Of a stretch of DNA of 64,000 nt, positions 31,705 through 39,343 are shown one piece after another (position 1 is the stretch's first letter; each line of letters begins with the position of its first letter). The stretch comes from Bacillota bacterium (GTDB taxonomy: Bacteria > Bacillota > Clostridia > Christensenellales > Christensenellaceae), in contig JAEWMJ010000004.1 in the NCBI GenBank assembly GCA_023393165.1, positions 62,001 to 126,000 on the forward strand, written 5' to 3'. A program made the position numbers and the translations under genes. The notes under the pieces are model-generated. The model did not search any database. It worked only from the letters and a program-made list of their open reading frames with translations, and had not been told where the DNA came from.

Positions 31705-33163
31705 TAAAAGAACCGGTAAAGGCGGCGTTTCTTACCGCATACGTGTTTTTAATGGCTACAAATCGGACGGATCGCAGGGCGTTACATCCATGACGTATAA
31801 GCCGTCCCCCGGAATGACAGAAAAGCAGCTTGAAAAAACGCTTAATGAAACGGCAGTATTATTTGAAAAGCGCGTAAAGGACGGGTTTATCTTAGATGGA
31901 AATATAAAGTTTTCTGAGTTCGCAAAGAAATGGGTAACGGAGTATGCAGCAAAACAGCTTGCCCCCAAAACGCTTGAAAGGTATAAATCCCTCCTGGTTA
32001 AAATAAACGCTGCTATCGGTAATATACGGCTGGACAAGCTGCAACCCCATCACCTACAGGAATTTTATAATAATCTCGGTGAGGACGGAATAAACGACGG
32101 ATCCGTTTTCTATGTTCCAACCATAGACATAGGAAAAATGATCCTTGAAAAGAAGATCAAAAAAGTAACCATTTTCAGGGCTACGGGCATAGCAACCAAT
32201 ACTATTCTATCAGTTTGCAACGGAAATAAAGTCCGTAAGCAAACCGCAGAGGCTTTATGCAAATACCTTAAAATAGACCTTAAGGACTCATTTAAAGAAA
32301 TCCGCTTGCGCTCTACCCTTGCCGATACAACCATATTGCATTATCACAGGCTTATCGGAACGATCTTGCAAACTGCCGTACAATGGCAGGTAATATATGA
32401 CAACCCGGCCCGGCGTGTAAAGCCGCCAAAGGTTCCCAAAATGGAGGCTAAATACCTGGAAGATACGGACATCCCCGCCATTATAGAGGCGCTAAAAGGC
32501 GCACCTATACGTTGGCGTACAATGGTTTTAATGCTTCTCTACTCCGGCATGAGGCGCGGTGAATTGTGCGGCCTGGAATGGAAAGATATTGATTTCGATA
32601 ATAACGTGATCCATATACGCCGCTCTAGTCAATACGTTGTCGGCCTGGGTGTGATAACTAAGGACACAAAGAATATAAGTTCAGACCGTGTTATAAAGCT
32701 TCCTGAGTACATGCTTTCCATCGTGAAGGAATATAAAGTATGGCAAAATGAAATTAGGCTCAAACTGGGCAAGTCATGGAAAGATAAGATTACAATAACA
32801 CGGGCGGACGGTAAAAAAGAAATCGTTTTGAATGACCGGATATTCACAGGCGTTGGAAACATGGGCGTTGACGATGGTACGCCCATTCACCCGGACAGTT
32901 TGACAAAATGGGTAAATGACTTTCAAAAGAAAAACAACCTCCCCAAGTTTACCCCGCATACCCTCAGACATACAAATATATCACTCCTGATTGCGGCGGG
33001 CGTTCCGATCCGCAACATATCGCAAAGGGCAGGACATTCTCAACTTTCCACTACTTCAAACATATACGCCCACGCCATAAAGACAGTTGACGAGATCGCG
33101 GCGGAGGCCATAGGCGACGCGCTTAATCCAGACAAGTTAAAGTCCATAAAACAAAAAGGCTAA
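31691..33163 (+). CDS. int: Tyrosine integrase with an HTH inserted in its core-binding domain
   Basis: A 490-aa tyrosine recombinase. An AP2-like arm-binding domain (residues 1-55) is followed by a SAM-like core-binding domain and the catalytic domain: Arg288 (SGMRRGEL), His423-x-x-Arg426 (HTLRH), His449 and Tyr459 (NIYAH). The core-binding domain is split at about 138-210 by a Cro-like helix-turn-helix (IFRATGIATNTILSVCNGN then QTAEALCKYLKIDL). The start at 31691 has GGAGG upstream. It is encoded against attR, the usual position, and shares a transcript with the repressor. Confidence 0.93.
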   Translation: MAKIDKRTGKGGVSYRIRVFNGYKSDGSQGVTSMTYKPSPGMTEKQLEKTLNETAVLFEKRVKDGFILDGNIKFSEFAKKWVTEYAAKQLAPKTLERYKSLLVKINAAIGNIRLDKLQPHHLQEFYNNLGEDGINDGSVFYVPTIDIGKMILEKKIKKVTIFRATGIATNTILSVCNGNKVRKQTAEALCKYLKIDLKDSFKEIRLRSTLADTTILHYHRLIGTILQTAVQWQVIYDNPARRVKPPKVPKMEAKYLEDTDIPAIIEALKGAPIRWRTMVLMLLYSGMRRGELCGLEWKDIDFDNNVIHIRRSSQYVVGLGVITKDTKNISSDRVIKLPEYMLSIVKEYKVWQNEIRLKLGKSWKDKITITRADGKKEIVLNDRIFTGVGNMGVDDGTPIHPDSLTKWVNDFQKKNNLPKFTPHTLRHTNISLLIAAGVPIRNISQRAGHSQLSTTSNIYAHAIKTVDEIAAEAIGDALNPDKLKSIKQKG

Positions 33164-33490
33164 ATTGAATTTAGCCTTAAGTCCAACTTAGGGCTATGTT
33201 GGACATAGTCCTATTTATTTTTGCGTAAATAATAAGGCGCATAGACGAAGGGTGCAAATATATGTTTAACATAGGTTTGCAGGGCGGCATTGCAGGGGTG
33301 TCGTGAAACGCGACGCCCATTAAAATGGAGTTTTGGACAAAAATGTTCATAACCCTATGTTGAACATAGCCTTGTTTATTTGCATTTAGGGGCAGATTTC
33401 TCACAAGGTTAAGTTGAGCTTAACCTTGTCTATTTTCGCTCGTATCTCCTGGCGGATTTTCAGGTAAACTTAGGTTAAACCGAAGTTTAA
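33150..33490. repeat. Hairpin array D (right end of element)
   Basis: Class II hairpins with TGR loops: 33156-33178 (TGA), 33178-33190 (TGG on the minus strand), 33194-33208 (CTATGT, TGG), 33355-33369 (CTATGT, TGA), 33403-33429 (11-bp stem, TGA core with one G-T). One class I member at 33334-33349 (TGGACA, AAAA, one G-T pair). A block at about 33275-33320 is a weaker inverted copy of the 47-bp repeat of arrays A and C. The first hairpin overlaps the integrase stop. Confidence 0.7.
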
Positions 33491-33524
33491 AAGGCGGTAA
33501 TAGTATATTGAATTCATCATTATT

Positions 33525-33550
33525 TTTGGACATTATTTGGACATTATTAT
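33525..33550 (+). repeat. Integrase arm-type direct repeats, right
   Basis: Two tandem TTTGGACATTA words, identical over 26 bp to 18090-18115 at the left end. Likely arm sites for the integrase. Confidence 0.7.
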
Positions 33551-33662
33551 CATTAAAAATGGTCTGATTTCGTTAGATTTACTTGAATGGCAATATTAAA
33601 AAAAGTGATAATAGCGCGGTTCGCTGTATATCGTTGAATATGGTTTCACATACTGAGAAGCA

Positions 33663-33707
33663 CTCCAAAACCGTAGGTTGCGTGTTCGATTCGCGTCTCC
33701 CCTGCCA
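33663..33707 (+). repeat. attR core (displaced tRNA-Trp 3' end)
   Basis: A 45-bp exact copy of the tRNA-Trp 3' segment. The half-tRNA upstream of it is missing, so it is not a gene. The next bases (33713-33750) form the original host tRNA terminator, AAGGTCC...GGGGCCTT followed by T residues. Confidence 0.92.
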
Positions 33708-33836
33708 CCATAAAAAGGTCCTGCAAAGATTCATTTTGGGGCCTTTTAATTTTTATTTTTAGTTTTTGTTAATCAATTTATTTTCTGCTCTCCCTTGCAT
33801 GCTGACACGGCTGCAGACGCATTTTATGTACAGGAT

Positions 33837-34628
33837 TTATTCCGATTCCCTTGGGCTCGTCGGGTCGCAAACCGGCGGCCTGATTTCGGAAAACATTGAT
33901 AATTTGGTCAGGTAATAACACAACTGTCTGTATTGATTATCTAAATCCAGCAGGGTGATGCTTCCAAGCAGCTTCTTTTCTTTTAACAGCCTTATCAGAT
34001 CTACAAGGTATTCCGCATACACAGTCATTTGGCTCTGAATGTCTACCATCAATTGTTCAAGCGCGGGATAAGTTCGCAGATTTGTGCGGCGCAAGCCAAT
34101 TGTGACATATGCTCTCAAATATAGATCTAACACTATGTCTGCCAAAGCTCCAGCTTTTCTTTTATATTCAATAAAACTTATTCCGATTGAATCCTGCAAA
34201 TGCATCGTGCCTATATAAATTTTCATAAGCCATGTAATGCTGTCTGAAACAGGATTAAGTATTGTATTGTTTTTCATATATGTATCAAGAATATCCAAAT
34301 ACCGCTCCGTATCGTTTACATATTCATTCAATATTGCAGGGGTCATTACGATGATGTTTTTTTCTGTAATCTGTTTTCTGATAATGGATAAAATAAATTT
34401 TCGAAAATCCTGCACAGCTTGATAAGCCTGCTGATTAAATACCTTAAGCTGTTCATCGGAGAATGTCAGTCTCGATCGTGCAAGTAATTCGTCCAATTGC
34501 GTAATAAAGCCGATAGAGCGATTTATTTCGTCAGCCGCTGTTACATAAATAGTATTTCTCATAAATCTTGAATAATCTCCCAAGACCTGAAGCCAGAATT
34601 GATTTTCTTTTATAATTGGATCAGGCAT
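33837..34628 (-). CDS. DUF2935 family protein
   Basis: A 263-aa helical protein of the DUF2935 type common in spore-formers: IIKENQFWLQVLGDYSRFMR near the N-terminus and a long four-helix-like body (FIEYKRKAGALADIVLDLYL). Function is unknown to me; no metal ligands stand out. The start at 34628 is set by GGAGG nine bases upstream. A deletion derivative is encoded at 36387-36605. It lies just outside attR, so it was originally next to tRNA-Trp. Confidence 0.75.
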   Translation of the reverse strand: MPDPIIKENQFWLQVLGDYSRFMRNTIYVTAADEINRSIGFITQLDELLARSRLTFSDEQLKVFNQQAYQAVQDFRKFILSIIRKQITEKNIIVMTPAILNEYVNDTERYLDILDTYMKNNTILNPVSDSITWLMKIYIGTMHLQDSIGISFIEYKRKAGALADIVLDLYLRAYVTIGLRRTNLRTYPALEQLMVDIQSQMTVYAEYLVDLIRLLKEKKLLGSITLLDLDNQYRQLCYYLTKLSMFSEIRPPVCDPTSPRESE

Positions 34629-34798
34629 TATAGAATACCTCCACATACTTTTTATTTAATGTTCTATGCTGCGATGCTCCATTCTGTTCGAGTTATAATA
34701 TAATTTACCTGCTGAGTCATTCAAACGATTATCTTTTTGATTTTTGCTTTATATGAACTTCAATATGCCATGTATTATGCTTATTGCGTAAATATAAA

Positions 34799-34820
34799 AC
34801 GCAAGGAATGATTCCCTGCG
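34799..34820 (-). terminator. Terminator after the iron alcohol dehydrogenase
   Basis: CGCAAGGAA and TTCCCTGCG pair around TGA (one mismatch), followed on the minus strand by GTTTTATATTT, about 30 bp after the stop at 34851. Confidence 0.65.
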
Positions 34821-34850
34821 CTTTCTTTTTAATATGTATTTTTAGTCCGG

Positions 34851-36026
34851 CTACATGGATTGTTCCAATATCTTTTTTGCGTCTTCTTTATTGATAGGCA
34901 CCGGAGTTGAATTCATTGCGCCTTCCATTGCAATAAACGCGTCGTCCACCAGCATACAAATGTCTTCTTTTTTAACGCCCAGTGACGAAAGAGTTATGTT
35001 CATACCGAACCGGTCCAGGAACGATGCGATCAGGGACGCGCATTCAGCAGCCAGATCCCCTTTGCTCTTTGAAGGACCGCCGCCCAAAAGCAGGGCGACG
35101 TCCGCAAATTTTTGAATGTTCCCGGAGTATGCAAACGCAGTTACACTAGGCGCGATTGCGCATAACGACGCTCCGTGAGCGCTGTTGTAATGCCCGCCGA
35201 CCGAATGCCCCAATCCATGGATCGCGTAAGTGCCGCTGATTGATATAGCGGTGCCTGCCAAAGAATTTGCAAGCGCAAGCGCGCTTCTGGCTTCAATGTC
35301 GTCAGGCGTATCGACACATTTTTTCAGATTCTGAATAACGAGTTCCATGGCCCGTTTTGCAAATATATCGGCAAATTCGTTGGCTGCCTTGGACACATAT
35401 GCCTCATAGGCATGAAAGAAAACATCCAGGCCGGTGTTAATGGTGACTTTTGCAGGCATGGATAACATCAATTCCGGGTCTACGATTGCCACCTTTGCAT
35501 ACCAGAAATCATGGCCGGTGCCGGGTTTTTGCCCGTTTTTAGGATTGGTTACGACTGCGAAAGGAGTGGTTTCGCTTCCTGTACCCGACGTGGTGGTAAT
35601 GAGTACGATTGGGAGGCATTTGAGTTCGCTGTCCGGTTTTCCAAAAAATTTGCCGCCGGGAAGATAATCCGCGTTTCTTCCTTCGTTAACGCTGAGCAAA
35701 GCTATGATTTTAGCCGCATCCATTGGGCTTCCGCCGCCTACGCCTACAACAATGTCGCAATTTTGTTCCCTGCAAAAAGAGCTGCCCCGTTCACAGGTTA
35801 TTGTGGTGGGATTTTCCTCCACCTCGTCAAATACGTCGCTTTTGATGCCGGCATCGTTAAGCTGCGCCTTAATTCTCTCCAGCAGCGCTGTTTTTTCCGG
35901 GCGTACGCTTTTACCAGTTACAATGAGGGCTTTTTTACCCAGTCCTGCAACGTGTTTTGAGAGTTCATTCACAGCTCCCGCACCAAAAACAATTCTTTCC
36001 GGGATTGTTCCAATAAAACTTTTCAT
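34851..36026 (-). CDS. Iron-containing alcohol dehydrogenase
   Basis: A 391-aa group III dehydrogenase. The NAD(P) loop is VGVGGGSPMDAAK near residue 95; the metal ligands are in GLDVFFHAYEAY, HGLGHSVGGHYNSAHGASL (Asp, His, His, His). Family members interconvert alcohols and aldehydes, such as ethanol, butanol or propanediol. It could reduce acetaldehyde made by the deoC operon, but it is a separate transcript 20 kb away. GGAGG precedes the ATG. Confidence 0.9.
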   Translation of the reverse strand: MKSFIGTIPERIVFGAGAVNELSKHVAGLGKKALIVTGKSVRPEKTALLERIKAQLNDAGIKSDVFDEVEENPTTITCERGSSFCREQNCDIVVGVGGGSPMDAAKIIALLSVNEGRNADYLPGGKFFGKPDSELKCLPIVLITTTSGTGSETTPFAVVTNPKNGQKPGTGHDFWYAKVAIVDPELMLSMPAKVTINTGLDVFFHAYEAYVSKAANEFADIFAKRAMELVIQNLKKCVDTPDDIEARSALALANSLAGTAISISGTYAIHGLGHSVGGHYNSAHGASLCAIAPSVTAFAYSGNIQKFADVALLLGGGPSKSKGDLAAECASLIASFLDRFGMNITLSSLGVKKEDICMLVDDAFIAMEGAMNSTPVPINKEDAKKILEQSM

Positions 36027-36386
36027 AGATGGTTTGCCTCCTTGTTTAGTATTGTTTAGTTGTTGTTTAAAACAAAAACATTCTGCTTAAACATTGTTAC
36101 AAATATTTGCGGATGTCAGAATTTTAGGCATAATGGCGTAATATTCCGGATAGGATCGCAGCCTGTTCCGGAAAATCAATACTGTTCCGCGGGTTCGTAA
36201 AGTGTTTAATCTATTTTTTGCGTTTAGTAAATAGATTTAATTGTTTAGCCTAAAATATCATATATATTTTATTGTGTCAACAAGTTACCCCGACGTAACC
36301 AGCTAACCATAAAGTTAGTATTATTTATATTAATGCATATTTCATAAAAAAAAATTTTTATTGATGACGCCAGTCTTTTTTGTTGT
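36027..36386 (-). promoter_or_regulatory. Promoter and inverted repeat of the alcohol dehydrogenase
   Basis: On the minus strand TTGACA (36275-36280), a 17-bp spacer and TATTTT (36252-36257) give a promoter and a leader of about 200 nt. A 9-bp inverted repeat (AATCTATTT at 36208-36216, AAATAGATT at 36229-36237) lies in the leader and may be an operator. No gene is seen in the rest of this gap. Confidence 0.6.
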
Positions 36387-36605
36387 TTAAAATAAACTCA
36401 GTCTTGGACTGCCTGGATTGCATGCGGGTTTCTGAGACCGAGCCCTTGTAAGAAGGCTGTCAAACCGAGCTGAAAAAGTACGCGCCTTATGTATATCTTC
36501 CGTAGCCTCCGGTGAAAGCGCATTGAGTATTAAAAGCGCGTCGTCTCCCATAATCTGCACCCAGAACCTATTGATTTCCACGTTTGAATAAGTAACTGCC
36601 GCCAT
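36387..36605 (-). CDS. Mini-DUF2935 protein (internal-deletion form)
   Basis: A 72-aa protein. Residues 8-52 (VEINRFWVQIMGDDALLIL to SLLTRAR) match the N-terminus of the DUF2935 protein at 33837. The last 15 (QKPACNPGSPRLSLF) resemble that protein's own C-terminal tail (RPPVCDPTSPRESE), so the middle 190 residues are missing. GGAGG lies at a good distance from the ATG, so it is probably translated. It may be a decayed paralogue or a small protein kept for its ends. Confidence 0.6.
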   Translation of the reverse strand: MAAVTYSNVEINRFWVQIMGDDALLILNALSPEATEDIHKARTFSARFDSLLTRARSQKPACNPGSPRLSLF

Positions 36606-36672
36606 AAAAAATAACCCTCCGAATATGTGTTATCTTAAAATAATATTCCGAAGGGTTACTGATCAGAATTAA

Positions 36673-36692
36673 AAAAGGCCCTACATAAGAGC
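36673..36692 (-). terminator. Terminator of the Spo0A-C-like gene
   Basis: AGGCTC and GGGCCT (one G-T pair) around TTATGTA, followed on the minus strand by TTTTTTAA. Confidence 0.7.
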
Positions 36693-36708
36693 CTGATTCT
36701 TTTATTAT

Positions 36709-37110
36709 TTATCTGGTGTTTGCCACAAATTTATCTGCCAGAAGGGAAATCACCTTACCGTTGGACGGTTTTTTTCTGTTATTATAGGTATAATCATAGA
36801 AAACATGGCTCATCTGCCCTTCCGTCCAGGCGATATGAATCGCATAACGGATCGCACGTTCAACACAGCTTGGCCTTGTTCCAAAACTTTTAGCAATCAT
36901 TGGATAAAGTTCTTTTGTGATCCGGTTTACGGAATTATGAGAACGCGCTACAATTTTGACAGCTTCATAAAGATAATTATACCCTTTGATATGCTCGGGA
37001 ATTCCTATAATTAAGAGGGCCAATGTGATTCGTTCATTTAAATCATATTGCTTAATTTCTCTTGAGGTCTTTATGTTAAGCGCATCGACATTCAGAACAG
37101 CAGTTTTCAT
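36709..37110 (-). CDS. Stand-alone Spo0A C-terminal DNA-binding domain protein
   Basis: A 133-aa protein matching the effector domain of the sporulation master regulator Spo0A: IGIPEHIKGYNYLYEAVKIV, ITKELYPMIAKSFGTRP, then the recognition region SCVERAIRYAIHIAWTEG and KPSNGKVISLLADKF. The phospho-acceptor receiver domain is absent; only about 25 residues precede the fold. Such a protein could bind 0A boxes independently of phosphorylation. AAGGAG precedes the ATG. Monocistronic, between the mini-DUF2935 gene and the Mrp ATPase. Confidence 0.82.
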   Translation of the reverse strand: MKTAVLNVDALNIKTSREIKQYDLNERITLALLIIGIPEHIKGYNYLYEAVKIVARSHNSVNRITKELYPMIAKSFGTRPSCVERAIRYAIHIAWTEGQMSHVFYDYTYNNRKKPSNGKVISLLADKFVANTR

Positions 37111-37304
37111 AGTACTCCTTACAATTATAAACTGTTTTATTTTGACATGTAGGTCGTTAAAAACAACACGTGACCAAATAAAAGAAATAGTTCCCTATAA
37201 TCGTTACTAAATTTGATGTCTTTTATTATATCGGAATGATCTCAAAAATATTTAGCATAAATTTAATATTTTTTTGAAAAAATTTCTGTTAAAATAGTAA
37301 AAAT

Positions 37305-37322
37305 AGGCAGGATACCCTGCCT
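37305..37322 (-). terminator. Terminator of the Mrp gene
   Basis: AGGCAGG and CCTGCCT with a 4-nt loop, followed on the minus strand by ATTTTTAC; about 35 bp after the stop at 37356. Confidence 0.78.
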
Positions 37323-37355
37323 GTTTTGTTTTTGTATTTATTTTACTTTTTTTAT

Positions 37356-38198
37356 TTATGATTTAAATTTACGAATAGCCAAAACGGCATCTTCCAGCCA
37401 CTCGTTTTCCAATCCTTCAATATTACCCAGATCGCATGCTGTGGCAATTTCCGAGCTTATCGGTATCCTTGCCAGCAGAGGCAAGCTGAACTCTTCAGCT
37501 ATTTCTTTAATATGGCTTTCACCAAATAATTTTGTTTCGTGTCCGCAGTCTGGACATTTAAAATAGCTCATATTCTCTACGATACCAATTACAGGTATAT
37601 GCATCATGTTTGCCATTTTAACGGCTTTGGCTACGATTAATGAAACGAGTTCCTGTGGGGAAGCGACAATAATGATCCCGTTTACGGGAATGGATTGAAA
37701 GACTGTAAGCGGAACGTCACCGGTTCCGGGAGGCATATCGATCATCATATAATCCACATCGTGCCAAACAACGTCTGTCCAGAACTGTTTCACCGTCCCC
37801 GCTATAACAGGTCCGCGCCAGATAACCGGATCGGTCTCATCCTCCAGTAAAAGATTAACAGACATTATGTCAATTCCCGTTTTTGTTTTTACCGGAAGTA
37901 TCCCCATTTCGCTGCCCTGGGCTTTTTGCGTGACGCCGAATATCTTGGGAATGGAAGGCCCGGTGATATCCGCGTCGAGAATCGCCGTATGAAATCCTTT
38001 TTTATGAAGGGATATTGCCGTTAAAGCGGTAACAAGCGATTTGCCCACGCCTCCCTTGCCGCTGACCACGCCGACCACATTTTTTATACTGCTGTATTGA
38101 TTGGGGGCTTCCAGAAAATCCTCAGGAGATTTTTGCCTGGAAGAACACGATTCTCCGCACGATTCGCAGTCGTGCGTGCAATTTTCAATTTCGCTCAT
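37356..38198 (-). CDS. Mrp/NBP35-type P-loop ATPase (Fe-S carrier)
   Basis: A 280-aa ATPase. The deviant Walker A is VVSGKGGVGKSLVTALTA, followed by ILDADITGPSIPKIFG and VIDMPPGTGDVPLTV-like motif (here MIDMPPGTGDVPLT). The N-terminus has CTHDCESCGESC, and a further CPDC lies near residue 213, giving Fe-S ligands. Mrp proteins assemble or carry Fe-S clusters, fitting an organism with many Fe-S enzymes. No receptor protein is adjacent; monocistronic. Confidence 0.9.
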   Translation of the reverse strand: MSEIENCTHDCESCGESCSSRQKSPEDFLEAPNQYSSIKNVVGVVSGKGGVGKSLVTALTAISLHKKGFHTAILDADITGPSIPKIFGVTQKAQGSEMGILPVKTKTGIDIMSVNLLLEDETDPVIWRGPVIAGTVKQFWTDVVWHDVDYMMIDMPPGTGDVPLTVFQSIPVNGIIIVASPQELVSLIVAKAVKMANMMHIPVIGIVENMSYFKCPDCGHETKLFGESHIKEIAEEFSLPLLARIPISSEIATACDLGNIEGLENEWLEDAVLAIRKFKS

Positions 38199-38336
38199 TT
38201 TTTTCTCCTTAAATGATATATAAATATTATTTATAAATTGTTTGTCGACTTCCGCTTCAGGTTAGTATACGTTTAATGGCGCTATATAATTCGATATTTG
38301 CCTCATTATTAACACAATGAACTTTTTTACAAACAT

Positions 38337-38358
38337 AAGGCCATTTAAAATGGCCTTA
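38337..38358 (-). terminator. Terminator of the SPFH gene
   Basis: TAAGGCCATTT paired with its complement around AA, a 10-bp stem, about 45 bp after the stop at 38403. Confidence 0.65.
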
Positions 38359-38402
38359 TGCTTATTAATAATCGTACCGAAATTACCCGTTGCGAGGCTT
38401 GT

Positions 38403-39230
38403 TTATTGCTGTGGAGCCGCTGATGAATTCGCTGCAACCGAAGGATCCAAAACATTTCCTACATCAACTATAGTGCTTCCATCCGAACCGGTCATCACCT
38501 TTGGAAGTACGCCGTCCCATTTTTGCCACTTCATATATTCGATATATTCCGGTGAAGTTTTCAGCGTATCCTGGATCAACTTGATACTGTCGGCTTCCGC
38601 CTGCGCCTGCGTTACCTTTTGTTGCGCCTCAATTTTTATGCGGTTCAAATCCTGTTCTGCTTTTAAAGCCTGCTGCTCGGCGGTTTGCTTGGCTTCTACC
38701 GCAGCGTTGAATTCTTCCGAAAAATTAAAATTCACAATGTTGAAAATTTCCACCGTCAATCCATATGGATTGATTTTGTTTAAAAGCTGCGCCTTTACCT
38801 GTTCGCTGACAGACTGCCGCTCCGTAATCAATTGTTCGGCAGTAAATTGCGCCGTAACAGCCTTGATGCTTTCCTGTATTGCTGGAGAGATAATCACCGC
38901 TTCATAATTATTTCCTACATTTTTATACAATGATGCGGATGAGGCGTTGAGAACCCTATAATTGACAGCAACCTCGCAGGTTACCGTCTGCAGGTCCTTG
39001 GACGCCGCAGCGCCGGTTACATCTACTTTCTGCGTTCTGTTATTGATTTGTACAACACTCTGCGCAAAAGGCGCTTTTAGATGAAACCCTTCTGCCAGCA
39101 CAGTATCGCTTACAGCGCCCAGCGTAACAATTACTCCGCTCTGTCCCGGTTCAACAACTACAAAGCTCTGAAGCAGTATAATGACGGCAATAAGCGCGAC
39201 AATAGCCCAAACAATAATTTTTTTCTTCAT
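38403..39230 (-). CDS. SPFH/prohibitin-family membrane protein
   Basis: A 275-aa protein. One N-terminal transmembrane helix (VALIAVIILLQSFVVV) is followed by a band-7 domain (EPGQSGVIVTLGAVSDTVLA onwards) and a coiled-coil tail (EQDLNRIKIEAQQKVTQA). Prohibitin/HflC relatives form ring assemblies in the membrane that control proteases such as FtsH. The C-terminus is Ser/Ala-rich and probably flexible. Monocistronic; no HflK partner nearby. Confidence 0.88.
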   Translation of the reverse strand: MKKKIIVWAIVALIAVIILLQSFVVVEPGQSGVIVTLGAVSDTVLAEGFHLKAPFAQSVVQINNRTQKVDVTGAAASKDLQTVTCEVAVNYRVLNASSASLYKNVGNNYEAVIISPAIQESIKAVTAQFTAEQLITERQSVSEQVKAQLLNKINPYGLTVEIFNIVNFNFSEEFNAAVEAKQTAEQQALKAEQDLNRIKIEAQQKVTQAQAEADSIKLIQDTLKTSPEYIEYMKWQKWDGVLPKVMTGSDGSTIVDVGNVLDPSVAANSSAAPQQ

Positions 39231-39343
39231 CAGAGTACCCCCTTAAAGATTTTTCTTTTTATTCCTCTGATAATCATTATATCATGACAGTATAAAAATG
39301 TATCGCTGAAAAAGATACTTAAATTGGTCCGATATGATTTATT

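Larger units (their letters stand above)
17979..33707. mobile_element. Integrated phage-satellite-like element in tRNA-Trp
   Basis: Bounded by a 45-bp direct repeat of the tRNA-Trp 3' end; unit length 15,684 bp. Next to attR are a tyrosine integrase and a repressor on the plus strand. Divergent from them are small DNA-binding proteins, a replication initiator, a DnaC-like loader, a DUF1492-like regulator and a small terminase subunit. Cargo genes follow towards attL. No large terminase, portal, capsid, tail-tube or lysis gene is visible. This is the gene plan of phage-inducible chromosomal islands. A decayed prophage is the main alternative. Confidence 0.85.

Noticed and set aside
17979..33707. 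Element as an integrative conjugative element
   Set aside because: No relaxase, coupling protein or type IV secretion gene is visible; replication and terS genes are phage-type.
33663..33735. Second tRNA-Trp gene
   Set aside because: Only the 3' 45 bases are present; acceptor 5' strand and D arm are missing. It is attR.
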